64,000 nucleotides of DNA, taken from Aphelocoma coerulescens (Eukaryota > Chordata > Aves > Passeriformes > Corvidae). Position 1 is the stretch's first letter; the number at the start of each line of letters is the position of its first letter. Below the pieces are notes generated by a model. The model saw nothing but the letters and a program-made list of their open reading frames with translations, was not told the DNA's origin and ran no database searches. Below are positions 23,219 through 36,024 of the stretch, piece after piece. The position numbers and the translations under genes are program-made. The stretch covers positions 13,493,497 to 13,557,496 of the forward strand of contig NC_091016.1 of assembly GCF_041296385.1 (NCBI RefSeq), in the 5' to 3' direction.

Positions 23219-26200
23219 AAGATTTTTCTTTCAGCAGAGCTCCATTTCAAAATGCTGGAAGCCTGCCAACCTTTTAGCAAAAAAAAAATCAGCCCAGCCT
23301 TTTTTTCTTTGAGCGATTATGGGATTTGGGTGAATTTTACAGGATTTAAAATTTCTTGGAAAGCTGGTGGCCTTAAGAACCCAAGGCCTGAAAAATTAGT
23401 TTAGTTTGTGAAAAGGTGGTTCTGAAAACACCTTGTAGCCCAGCCTGGGGTGTGACCCAAGTCCCCTGGACCCACGGGGCTGGAAGATGGATGGGGCTGC
23501 TCCTCATCCTCTGAAGAGATTCCCTCTGTGGCCACATGGGGAAATAGGGAAAAGCAGGGTGATCCGTAAAACACCACTGGGAAGACAACTTCAGTGCTAT
23601 GTCCAGGGATGCTCAGGGATGCTCCTTACCCAGTCTGGGGCCAGCTCCTGCTCAGGCAGCCTCCCTCTGAGGATGACCCAACAGTTTATCACAGTTATTC
23701 CACAGGGATGTATTGACTGCACTGGATATTTCTGAGGCTGCTAGACTGTTGTTTTCAGTAAAAGTTTCTGTGAAAATCTGATTCAAAAGAATGCTCTATG
23801 GGAGAAGTTGTGGGGCAGGGGAAATACCCATCTGAACTGAGAAAGCAAATGTCTTAATTCAAAAGGAGTTTCTTTTAAAAAATGAGGTTATAAGACCCTG
23901 GGTCAGGCTCTCATTGAAGAGAGATGCAGCTTCCAGAGAAAACCGTGCTTCATTTCTTGCCTCAGGACTCAGCTGACTCCTCTTGAGCCATGGTGGGAGC
24001 TGATGGGATGCTGGGATCAGGGCAGCTTCCCTTTGACACCTCCCACCAGCAGCAGCTTGCTCTGGGCAGTGCTCCCCAGACCTCATCCTGCCCACAACCC
24101 CAGAACACTGCACCCCCTCGTGATACTCTTGGTTACAGAGCTCAGGCAGAATCCAGGCAGGAACCTCTCCTGCTGGGCTCCCAAGAAACAGAGCACCCAG
24201 GCAGAGGAGATGTGTTGCAGCCTAATTTGTTCTTGACTTAATGCTACCCTCAGGACTAATTACTTTATATTAAAGCATCTGTGAAAAGGAGTAATGAGTA
24301 AATGAAGGTGAGCCTGCTGGAGAGAAGAGAGGTAAAGCACCAAAACAGAAAGCAGCATTGCTTTTCATCTGCAGTTGAGAGCCTATTTGCAAACCCATCT
24401 CCTGGCTTCAGCCAGGGGCAAGTGGGACAGTGGGATACAGGGAGTGTTGCTGAGATATGGGCACAAGTGGCACCAGCCACAAGGGCCACCACCAGCAGCA
24501 GCAGGAAAACATGGAAACAGGAAAACACTTCATATGACGTTGTCAGAGGAGTGCTGGCCCTGGCGAGGAAACACAAAGAAGGCTGGCTCGAAACATGGCA
24601 CCCCAAGCACCCCAAGCCCAGCCCTTGCTGGCTGCACCTCCATTTCCTTATCTGCTATGCAGAGATGAACAAGACAAACCTCTCTGTGGAGGGCTGTGAA
24701 GAACTCCAGATAAAAGCGTGGAATACATACGAGGATGATTAAAGACAGAAGCGCCCTTTGCTATGCACACAGTCTAAACATGCTGGGCCATCCTGGGCTC
24801 TTTGAAAACTGTTAGATGTTTTCCAGCTAAATATTTATTTTATCTGCTGGGACAGCCCCTGTGTCGGGAGATCAGCTCACTCTGTCTGTCAAAGGCATCT
24901 CAGCAAAGAGTTACGGGCTGGGGCAGGACTCATGCACGGGCTGAACATGTGGGAAAAAATGCTGGAGCAGCCCCAGAGCCTGACCCTGCTCCCAGCAGAG
25001 ATGGGACGCTGCTCAGAACATGCATTGGCTGTGTGATAGTGCCATTGGTATTCCCTGCTGGAAACTTTGACTCAAAACCCTTGAATAGCTGCACAAGGAT
25101 GCTGTGTTTTCTCTCTCCTCCTTGGGAAACAAGGAGGCCTTTGGGCAAGAAGCTGGTAAAATGTGATTTTTAATCAATTGAGAAGGGATGTTGCCTGCTC
25201 AGGATGGGACAGATTAGGGAGTGCTGGAAGTGACCGTGACATTAGCTGGTAACTTGGTTTGTCTCAACACTGTTCTAGTAAAAACATGAGCTTAAAAAAA
25301 AAAGAAAAAGGCATTACTGAAAAGTATTTTGCTTAAGTAAGTGGCCCATGACATATTTTTATCCAAGAGAGGAAAGGAAAATTGTGTTTGTGCCTGTGGT
25401 TGCCATTGCTTCCCATGACAGCAATGCTTACTTTGCCACCTATCTCGCGGGAACAGAATAGAGGAACATTTTGCTGTGAAATGGTCTCAGGGCTTAGAGA
25501 GGAGCACAGGGATTAAGCAAAGACATCTGAGAGCTGTGTCAGACCAGTTTGGGACCCAGGGCCTGGGTTTCCTTGTCCTAATGCTTCACCTTAAGCCCAT
25601 TAAAAATAGCATGGACAAAACACCTGCATGCTGTTGTTCTGGCTGTGGTCCGGGCCAAAAATGCAGCCTCCTGGGAGACCCACTGTGTTTCCCTTTGTTC
25701 AGGGGGTGCCTTTCCCCCTGCAAATATGTTTCTGCCCAATCCTACTACCCTTGGCATGAGAAGGTTCCCTTCAGGAGTGGCAATGTACTCAGTAAGAAAA
25801 GTCCCATCAGAAAGAAGCTCATCACAGACACCTTTAGAGAAGACCAGAAATCATGAGGAGACAGCCACTGCCTGCCTGATGCCAACAGCAAGGACAAAGT
25901 CATGGCTTAGGGCTGCACATGTCCTCCATCACTGCTGGTGCAGGTGGAGGTGTTCCACAAGGCATTTTTGTCTGCTGGCTCCTTGATACCCAGGACAGGC
26001 CCTACACACCAGTCATGCCAGGCACATTCCTGCCCTGATGCACTAAACCACTGTTTGGATGCTTCTGACATCTCCTTGGGATGACACCACCCAATCTGCT
26101 TTGGGACACTGTATTTATGTATCTCTTTGCGTTATCACTTCATCAGGAACACCATCTCTCTGACCTGGAGCTCTGGGCTCACCTAACCAAAAGCTGATGG

Positions 26201-29200
26201 GAAATTACAGACATACTGTCCATGTAACTCTAGCCAGAGGAATGTATCCTACTCAAAATAGTAGGAAGAAAAGCTGCTAGTGTGGTTTAATAGGATGGAT
26301 GGAAAACCAGGAAAAACTGTTGTGGTCCCTCAGACAAGAACATCTTGTTCAGCCAAATGCAAAGGTGTTCCTTGAGGACACTCCTGCAGAGACACGGAGA
26401 CGGGGTGATGGCAGCGGTGTTGGTGCCTGGCTGGGAAAATGTAAAGGAAGCATTCGAGAATTATCACAGCATTACCACGAAACATATGCAGGCAGGGTAG
26501 GAATGAGGTCAGGACTTTTTCAGCATCTGATCCTTTTCCCTTTTCTTGCAGCACTGGCACCGCGTGGAGGAGGGGAATGTGATGCTCCTGCCCATATTCC
26601 AGGCTGAGGGCAGGGAGGATCCCTGCTGCCCTTTGGAAATTTGGTCTCATGGCTGCTACCAGACTGAGTTGTCCCCAGTGCTGGAGCTGCTCCAGCCTAT
26701 GGTGGCAGTGGGGACACTGATGTCAGGCAGCAGCTGCTGCCTGACCCTGCAGCAAATCCAAACCCTGCAGAGCCAGCCACGGCTGCTTGTGGATTTCTTT
26801 GCTCTCTGCAGCAAGTTTTTGAGTGCAGTATCAGTTGCATGTTATCAGCTTGTGCAGGGAGAAGCTGAAACACAGGAAAAAGCCATCCCAAAAATGCCCA
26901 TGATACTGCCCTTTGTGCTGCTGAGCTGTCCTGGTGACCTCGCTTAGATGCTCTGTCCCTTTGTGGGATACCAACCCTGCTCACCACCCCATTTTCTGCC
27001 TGAAAACCTGTCCCTGGGGCTTCCCCCGAGGCTGTAAACCGGGCAGAGATGTGGATGCATTACAAATGTGTGCTTCTTAAGCAGTCAGGAATTGCAGCCC
27101 GGGCCCTGGGGTGTGTGCCCGAAGCATCACTCCACAAAGCCTGTGCTAAAACCCAGCCAAGTTTTAATCTGCTCTCTGGATACTGAGGGCAACCTGCACG
27201 TAGGCATCCACTCATGAGTGCAGAGAGCTTGCTGCAGTCAGCTGAGATGATTTCAACTGGCATGAGGGTGCAGTGAGATGGGTTTTTTCCAATATTAATG
27301 AACCCTTACATGTTTCATTCTGTGAAATGGGAGGAAGTGAGCAGCATGAGGTGTCCTGGGGCTGGCTTGCCCCAGCCCTCATGCTACATGAAACTCAAGC
27401 TCTTGAGAGATGAACTTTAGTCCTACTGAAAAGCTCCAGTGGTAAGTTAAAAAATGCTTTGCTCCCACCCACCTTGGGGACTGTGGATGTTGCTGGATGG
27501 GCCAGCAACAACACCTTGAGGTGCTCAGCCTGGCCAATGGGGCTATCCAGTGCCTGAGGGCAGGAAAACAACTCACAGCAAGGCTGGGACCTGGGGCAGG
27601 CATAAAGAGAGTCCACACTAGGAAGGCCCTAGAGCATCTCTAGGATGAGACCCACTTGTGGGGTTTCCCATGATGTTGCCTTTGACGTGTCAATCAGAGA
27701 AGCCCATGGGGAAAAAGGAGCTTCCATTTCTCTCCCTCTGCCACTGATGCTGTCCAGATGCAGAAGTGGTTGAGCCTCTTGGAAGATGCAAGACTTGGCA
27801 TAAAGGCCTGGGCTTCCTCACTGGCCCCAGCAGCCTCCTAAAGGCTGTTTCCTCATCTCCTCACACTCCTCTATAAACCTCTTGATCTTCAAACATCTCT
27901 CAAAAGGCAAATACACTTGGTGTTGGGCAGGACTGGAGCAGCTGCCAGCACGCTGCCTTCCACAGCATTGGGATGGAGATGGTCAGGGAAATGACTCCGA
28001 CTCAGCTGGTGAAACAAGAATCTTTTTTTCCCTTTTCCCTCTTCTGATAGAAAGGCAGCTCTTTTCCTCAGCCATGATGGGATCTCCTGTCTTTCAACAC
28101 TGATTGATCACAAATCAAAGCAGTGCTGAGTCTTCATCTTCTGGAACAGCACTTGCTGCAAGCAGCACCTCCAGCAGACATTATCCATGCTCTGCACCAG
28201 ATCCCAGGATCTGCTCTGGGCTGAACCTGCTGTCTTGGATAAGGCTAAGTGACATCACAGCCCAAAATTCTGACTGGTTCCCAAGCTTTGTTTGTTTCTC
28301 CTCTGCACGTCCAGGAAATTATTTTTTAAGAGGCCTGGACAGTGCCAAGTCTTTAAGGGAGTGCATGGAGAACATGGCCAGCCCAGGAAATACTGGGGAC
28401 CTTTTGCTTCAGAAGAAACATTTCCCTGAAGCCCTGTGAAAACAATCCCATTCCCCTGTGGGCAGCAGTGATCTGGCTTGAGATGTCTTTAAGGTGGGCC
28501 TGATTATTTTGTTCCACTGAAATGATTCTAACAAAGTCTGGGAGGGTGGCAGTGCCCGAAATGCCACATCTAAGAAGAGCCCTGGCTTCTGACTGGCCTG
28601 CAGAGCCAATCTCTTTGCTCAAGCTTTCCCAACCAGGGTGTGTAGAGCAATAAAGATCCTCTTGAAAGCTCTTGACAGCTTGTCAAAGGAGAGGCTGTGT
28701 ACGCTGAAGGCATCCGTGACACAGAGCACAAGCCTCTCGGGGGGTTTGTCCTGCAAAACTGGATTTCAGAAAAGGCTTGTTGTTGGGCAATGTTTTCTGT
28801 CTTCACCATGGGGGTTTGAACAGGCTTCAAAAAGAGCAACAAATGCAAAAACCCATCGGTTGGCTCATGGGTCAGAGGCTTCAAGATGAGACCCACACAC
28901 ACACTTTGCAAAGAAAACACAGGAGATAATCCGGCAAGAAAACCTTGAAAATCCCTTTTGCAGCCAAAGCAGCCCGTCTCTGTCCCTGGGTAGCTCTATT
29001 GCACAGCTAGAAAGCCTCTCCACTTCCATACTGTACATAAACACATGCCATATTCCCCATCAGAGGGTGATAAACACACTTTTAACTCTAAGTGTGTTTA
29101 TCTGTTGGCTGACAAGCTCTGCTTAAGAGCTTAGTTTGCTGAGTCCTAAAGAGGCATCCTCCTTCCCGATGCCAGGAGGGTGCTGCAGTGTGTCTGGTGC

Positions 29201-29907
29201 TCCCCAGGGGCAGATCTGTCATGCAGCCCACCCAGAGCTTCAGCTCTCTGCAGATCCACAAGCTCTGGCTGATGGTGCATTTTATTTGATAGGACGACCT
29301 GCCTGAGCCCATGGGAGGGCAGGGCTGGCTGGGGCTGGCACTTGGCTTTTGAAGGGATGAAGGAGGAGACACAAGCACTGTGGTCCCTCGCTGTGCCCGC
29401 AGGCGCTGAAGCTCCCAGGACGCCTTTGGAAGCGTTTGCCCACAAACCGTGTGCCCACGTGGTTGGAGAGGGGAAAAGTGTCCTCCTTCAGCTCAGTCCT
29501 GGTAAGAGAAAGTTTGGACATCCTCTGCCAGGACGTGAATCCTCTGTGGGGTCAAATCAGGGCAAACAAGGACCTTCCAGGCAGGGAGAAAATAATCGTG
29601 CCTTTTGCTGCGTCTGCTCAACATCCTCTTCCTCGACGCATTTCCCACTGCATTTCAACACAGCCTCGGGTTCTTCAAACCCCGCTGCCACTGCAAATTC
29701 TGCTTTGCCACTGTGGAAAACGTCCCCCGAACAGGAAAATATCCGTTCTCCTCCTACCTTAGGCCGCAGCTGGAAATGCAGCACAAGAGAAACGGGCTCT
29801 GGCTGCGAGAGGGATTTCTTGGGAGGGCGTAGAGCACCATCTAGTGAAGGCTGGCGAGGAGACCATCAGCCAGGCTGGGAACACCGGGCTGAGGCCAGCT
29901 GCGTCCT
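23219..29907. other. Noncoding stretch, no gene recognised
   Basis: Frames of up to about 150 codons occur but have skewed composition, overlap on opposite strands and match no family. An acceptor-like site at 26551 precedes an open frame but lacks a supported partner exon. No repeat family is recognised. Confidence 0.5.
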
Positions 29908-30117
29908 GGAATCATAGAATCACAGAATTGTTTGTGTTGGAAAAGACCTGTGAGAACATCGAGTCCAACCATGAAACCAGCACTGCCAAGCCCACCACTA
30001 AACCATGTCTCTAAGCACCACATCAACGCTTTTTTGGAACACTTCCAGGGATAGTGATTCTACCAGATCCCTGGGCAGCCTGTTCCAGTGCCTGACCACC
30101 TTTTCAGTGGGGAATAT
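29908..30117 (-). mobile_element. CR1 LINE 3' end fragment
   Basis: On the + strand the copy begins GGAATCATAGAATCACAGAA, the reverse complement of the CR1 end repeat. It continues with 'GTTGGAAAAGACCT', 'GAGTCCAACCATGAA', 'CTAAACCATGTCTCTAAGC' and 'GGGCAGCCTGTTCCAGTGCC'. It is a 5'-truncated copy on the - strand. Confidence 0.92.
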
Positions 30118-33100
30118 TAAGTTAGTAAGACAGGACTTGCCCTTAGAGAGCCCTTTCTGGCTTTAACTGTAGGTGCTTGCACCCTTAGGTAAGCCCTGAG
30201 CAGGATCCCAGTTGTCTTCTCCCAGAGTTTGCACAGAGAGTATTTGTCTCACCAGCAGAAAAAGTGGAAATTAGAAGGGAGTGTAACTTCTTGTGGTGCC
30301 TCTTTTCCCAGCTTTCTGCTGTCCCTTCTGGAGGGAACAGGGCAGCTGGGACTTGTATGCAGACAGAAAACAAAAGTCTTGCTCATAGCTGGGCACAGCT
30401 GAGCTGGGCTTTGCTGCCATAGCTGAGCAGAGCCCTTTGTCAAAGGGCTGGGGAGAATTTCAGGTCTTTGAGGTTTGGACCCCAAATTGCTTTGTTCTAG
30501 GAAACCCTAAAAGCACCCAAACCCTCTTTCCTGGTGTTCTTTTTTGTTGTGTGACTTCTCTCAGTCTGTGACTTTGACCTGAGAGCTGGAGAGCCAAGAC
30601 CCCCTCACAAAGGCTGTGAGATGCTGCCCACCTGCCTACCTGCCCCTGCAGCTGCTCTAACTAAAACCTCAAGGATGAGTTAACATGGCTTTGTTTTTTT
30701 ATGGATGTGTTTGAAATGCCTCATTGCTTTGGGCAGTCTGGGCTGTAATTAAGTTACTCGCAAGGAAACTTAAAACTTTACAATCACCCTTTATGACAAA
30801 ATATCTCAGGGGGCTGTCAAGCAGGTTTATTAGAAAGTGAAAATAGTTTTTGGTGCCAGAGCAGTCGCAGATGTCTGTGGACAGGTCCATGATGGCAAAT
30901 CCCTGCCAACACCCCCAGCCAGGAGCAGCCTGTCCCGTGATGAGCTGCCCCATGAGTTGCTGGCTGGGTCTTCTTCCAAGGCTGCTCCTTCACGGCAGCA
31001 CTGCTCTGATGAGGAGTTCATCCTGGTGTCTGTAACTGGGATCTTCCTGATGGGATGTGCCTCCTGGTGGCAGCCCCTGCTCCGAGCTCTGTTGCTTGTC
31101 TACGCCTTCCTTGCCCAGAGGTGAGGGCCAGTTGCCTTTATGCAGCTGCTGGCTATAGTCCTCCTTTCACCTCAGGATGTGGTGCTTGGCCCTGAATCAT
31201 TCCAACCCCTCAACAGGATCTCCAAGGTTGGATTCAGCTCTGCCTGCACCAACAGCACAAAGTCCCTTCCAGTACCCCTCTCCCCAAATCCTGTTTGGCT
31301 GAAATAATCCATGTAAACACTTCCTTGCACACCTACTGAGTGGCTGCCCCCCGCCACACCCCTTGGCAGAGCTGAAGGTGCTCATGCTGGCTCAGGGCAA
31401 TTTGAGGATGCTCTTAAGGCCACCCCATGCAAAGGAGGACCCCAAGAGAGGGAAGGGCTGAGCCGCGGAGTCCCTTCCGTCTCCTTCCCAAGGCCATGGT
31501 GTGGCCATTTGCTGGCTGTGCAAAACCCTCTAGAGGGAGCCCCGAGCCCAGACATCCTCAGGCAGGGTCCCACCAGGTCACAAAGATGCTCTGTGCGTGT
31601 TCGGATGGAGGTTTTGTGGGGGTTTTGTTGTTCGTTGTGGTTTTTTTTTTCCTTGCGGCTCCGCACTGCTTTAATGACGCCATCAGCCGCAGCTGTGAGC
31701 TCTCTTGCCCTCTCCGAACATTTCTGCATGTTCCCATCTCCCCAAGTGCCTCCTCACCCACCTCCTGCATCTGTCCCCCTCAGACCTCCCTGAAGAGGGT
31801 TGAAATCTCCCGTGGGGAAACCTCTTCCCGTGATGCCTCCAAGGGCACTGCAGTAACAGAGGGCTGGCACCTCGCTGCCCTGGCCCCCAAAGCCGGCTGT
31901 GGTGGGGAGCCTTTTGGGGCAGCAGCATTTACTGGCACTTACAGCTCTTCACACAGCAGTGCCCTGGGCCATGGCTGGCTGCTGGGGAGTCCCCAGGCAC
32001 TCCTGTGCAGGGAGCACGACTTTGTTTCCTTACAGAAAGGGCCCTGCGGGTCTCAGTGGTGGCTCCATTCCCAGCCCATGCTGACAGCCAGCCCAGGGCG
32101 AGCAGGAACGAGCTTCCCACGGCGAGTTGCTGGGAAATGGCAAGGACCAGCCTTTTGTTCCTGCCTGGCAGGCTGAGCATGGTGCATGGAAAGGGACACT
32201 CTGAACGCTGTGCTTCTGACCAGAGCCTGCCCTGGACCTGCTCACTCAGTCCAGCAGTGGGTCATCGTGGATCCCTTCAGGCTCTGTGCAAGAGAGGCAG
32301 GTCCCACCCAGGTGTTCAGCAAAGAGCAACTGAGTAGTTTCTAGCAGAAGTCTCTAAGTCTTCCCCTATTTGGCATGGGTGATACAGAGCTCACAAAGGT
32401 TTCTTTAGTTGTTCCTTCTGCTTCTTGCGTGGGTTTCCCCTTTTTAGCAGGCGGGTACAAACAGGAGGTCCTGCAGGAGGTGCTGGATCGGGTGGTATTT
32501 CAAGGATTTGTGTGTGGATGTGTATAATAAAGGCACGGGCAACTTCTTCCATTAGTCTCAAAGCGTGTCCCGTGGTCTGACTGCACATGGAAGAGCAAAA
32601 GTCACCTGAGCTCCAAAGGCAGCTGTGTCTGTCCCACTGCAGACCTTCCCAAGGCAGTATCCCACCTCTTCTGCCACCCCTCTGTCCTCCTTCTGCCTCT
32701 CTGGACCTCTGGGTCATCCATGCCCAGCAGATACCCTGGCATTCCTAGGCCATGTACCCGAGCAGCCACTAGGTGAATTGGGAGCAGCAATGGAAGCTGC
32801 GCAGTGCCGTTGGAGCAGCTGCCCTTACCTGCTGGGCTCTGCCCATGGTAGCTTCCAGCAAGGCTTGCAATGGCTCTCTTCCCCATCCTCATGATTCCCT
32901 CCTCCTCCTCAGCTACTTGCAACATCAAAGCCCTGAAGTCTCCACTCCTCCATTCTCAGATCTGCTTTAGCAGTTAGTGAAGGATTTATGCTGTGATAGG
33001 ACAATCACTGCTGCCTGTAGGAATAAGTCTCACAGATATTAACCATATTAGGATCAAGGCCCTGCTGGTTTGCCTTCTCCAGCCTGGCTGGATCTTCCTT

Positions 33101-35948
33101 CCTTTCCTGCCCGTTCCTTTATTCATTTACAAGTCCTGTGAAGTCCCAAGCGACATCTGATTTCCATCCAGTTGGACAGCAAACTTACATTTTTCTCACG
33201 GTCTCTGTGCTCTTGTGCTTTGGGTCTCTGCCAGGCACTTCACATCTTTAACTTGCCCTTTTTTTTTTTTTTTCTTTCAGTCCCCCCTCCCTCTTTCCTC
33301 CCAGCCTTTAAAGGAAGCAAAATAAAAATGGTCGGCAAGAAGAGCCAGGCTCCTTCCAGCACTCCCCAGGGATGGACCCACTCCCCTCCCTCTATGCTAA
33401 GTGGCCCAGAGATGCTTTCCTGCAGTCCCAGCAACAGCAGCTGCTCAACTTTCTACTACAAAAGTGGGAAATGTAGCAGCCAGTGCTGATGAAAGGGGCT
33501 GCTCTCCCTCCCATTTTGCTCAGGGGTCTGCTCTCACTCGGTTCGGTCACAAATTGCTGCCCCCAGTCACTTGCCAGTGCCAGATACCCTGCACGTTACT
33601 TCTCTTTCCCAAAATTCCAGGTACCTGCTCTCATTCTGGGGGGCCAAGTGGATGTTCCTCTCCCTAGAGGTGGTGGTGTTTTGCTGCTCACCCACTTCCA
33701 GCCATCACAGCAATGCAGAGGGAATAATGCAACAAGTACCCTCAAGCTTCCTTCCTTTCCCACCGCCCCATGGCCTTTGTGCTCTCTGCTTTGCTGGCGG
33801 CAGGGTGGGAAAGAGGCAGGAGCACATCCTGGATTCCCCCTCCCCAAACCTTTTTCTTCCCATGACTTCTTCCCTTTGACACCCATCTGGCCAGCCTTGG
33901 AGACGCAGGGATGCTCACCCAGGCACCAAACTCCAGCATGGTAGAAACTCCTGCTGGTAGCAAAGCCTTGGAGCTGGCTGAAGGCAGCAGGGACCAAGGC
34001 AGTTTCCCTAAAATACCCCAAAACCCACCAACCACAAGAGCACTCACCACTCCCATTAGCTGCTGGCGCTGAAAGGCACCACAGCTGTGTTGGGATTGGG
34101 GCTTTTCTAGTGATCCACACCGAACTGGAGTGCCATGGTGGCTTTTCTTCTGCTTGGAGACAACCTTGAAGCAAAGTGAGTCTGAAGTCACAGTGAAAAT
34201 ATCTTTCTGGATCAGATGTTTTCTGGCTGCTGGGGCTGTGCACCCCCTTCTCGCACACAGGCAAGTGTGTGGAAATCTGCTCTTGTGCCAAGACTTATTT
34301 TGATCCCAGTGAACTTTGCTCCTTGATTTCCTCCACAGGAAGAAAAGTCCCTCGGGTCAAAAGGTCTCCCTGTGTTACGCAGAGGAAGTCTTATGGCAGC
34401 ATGGATATACAGCCTTGCCATGCAGACTCAGCCATTTTTTCTAGGAAATATGATTGATATTTAAATTACATCATGTTTTGAATCAGGAGTTTTGCGTAAG
34501 CAGCTGAGCCTGCCCTCAAGTTTTTAAGGGCATGAGGAATCTCACCAGTCAGTGGTGACTGAAGGCAAAGGCTGCTCCTCCCTTTAGAATGGGCATTTTC
34601 TGCACCTGCTCATGGAGATGCCTATTTGAAGCCAGATAACTGCAGAAATGTCTGTCATGTTACAAAACAGCAAAAGATGCACTTGATTTTTCTTTCAGAC
34701 TGGACTAATTGGTTTCTGCATCCCAGAGGGTGACAGGAATCTGCTGAGACAGCAATAAGTGCATTTTGATGAAATTGGAAAGCATAATTTTCTCATTTTC
34801 CTAGTTGACAAAACTCTTATATGTACTGGATATATGACCTTACCTCTCCTCCTTCCCCAAGCTGTCCCCCCATGTCTGGGACAGGTTTGTGGGGTGCCAC
34901 CACGGCATTCTTGCCCCAGCCTCTGTCTTGGTCAGTCTTTCCACAACATTAAATAGACTTCTCTCAACATTTTCCTTGATTTTAGGCAAAATTGCAAAGG
35001 CAGCAGGTTTCACCCCATTCCTAGGTCTCATCCCCCTGCACCTCCTGAGACAGATGGGACTCCTGTGCAAGCTTTTCAGGAGATGTTAGACTTGCACATG
35101 ATGGTCAAAGAAGAGTTTAGGACTCTTAAGCCTGACTCATTTCTTTTCCCTCCCCCTCACGAATCAGTTTTACTTCTTTTTGCTGTGGTGCCTGAAGCTG
35201 CTGTGGGCTGAGCTTGGTGCAGAGAGCCTGGCATGCGAGCACTTGCCCTGGAACCGGGGGTACCTTGGTGCCTCCCTGGGTGGCTGCCTCCTGCACAGCA
35301 CCTTGGGCCACACCAGTGGTGCTATTTGGCATCATCTAATTTTATCACACCACCAAGAGACTCCTCTGGCTGTGTCCCATGGAGACTGGAGGCAAAGGCA
35401 GGCTGAGTTATGCCAGAGGAGTGTTGCTTCCCACATGGGCAGGTTGGTGCAAGGTGCTGGTGCAGCCTTGAGGTGCCAGAGCACCACAGCTTATCAAAGT
35501 CTCTGCACAATTACTGGGATGCTGCAGGGAGAGGAGCCTGCCCCTTCACCTCTTTTGCCTGTTATCCTCCTTTTGTGACCATCTATGGAGTCTAGACAGG
35601 ACTGGGACCCAAACAAAGAGCTTCCCCTCAGTTTTAGCTGTCTGGGTGAAAGTTGTGAGGGCTCCGTGACTCACCCTGCTCCCTTGCATGGGGAGGAAAC
35701 TTTCCTTTATTGCTTCCCTCTGTGATATTTTCACATAAAATGAGTCCTGCTGGAAGGCACCAAAACCCTCTTTCAGGGGATTTGCTGAGTGGGGCATCCT
35801 ACAAGCTCCCTTTTCCTTTTTCCCCTCCTCCCCCATTGCATCTGCATCACCTCTCTGCTCCATAGGGGCAGCTGGAGGCCATGCTGTGGTTCCAGTGTGG
35901 CTGGAGTTTGGTTTGCATCTGAAATAGAAATTCGTAGTAGGAGTAACC

Positions 35949-36024
35949 ATGAAGAAGAAGAAAAAGGAGAAGAAAAAGAACAACAGCAACAACAATGAGA
36001 AGGAGAAGAACAGAAGAGAAGGAC
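35949..36024. repeat. GAA/GAG purine-rich low-complexity tract
   Basis: Repeated GAAGAAGAAGAAAAAGGAG-type units, with a short CAACAACAA stretch inside. The whole tract lacks pyrimidines apart from that insert. Confidence 0.75.

Noticed and set aside
26546..26947. Open frame following a good acceptor (CCCTTTTCTTGCAG)
   Set aside because: No matching donor or partner exon, and the translation is unlike any known protein.
31427..32176. 249-codon open frame on the + strand
   Set aside because: Proline/serine/cysteine-rich translation with no family resemblance. It overlaps several other open frames on both strands in GC-rich DNA and has no splice or promoter context.
33596..34291. 231-codon open frame on the - strand
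   Set aside because: No recognisable domain or exon borders. The composition matches translated noncoding GC-rich DNA.
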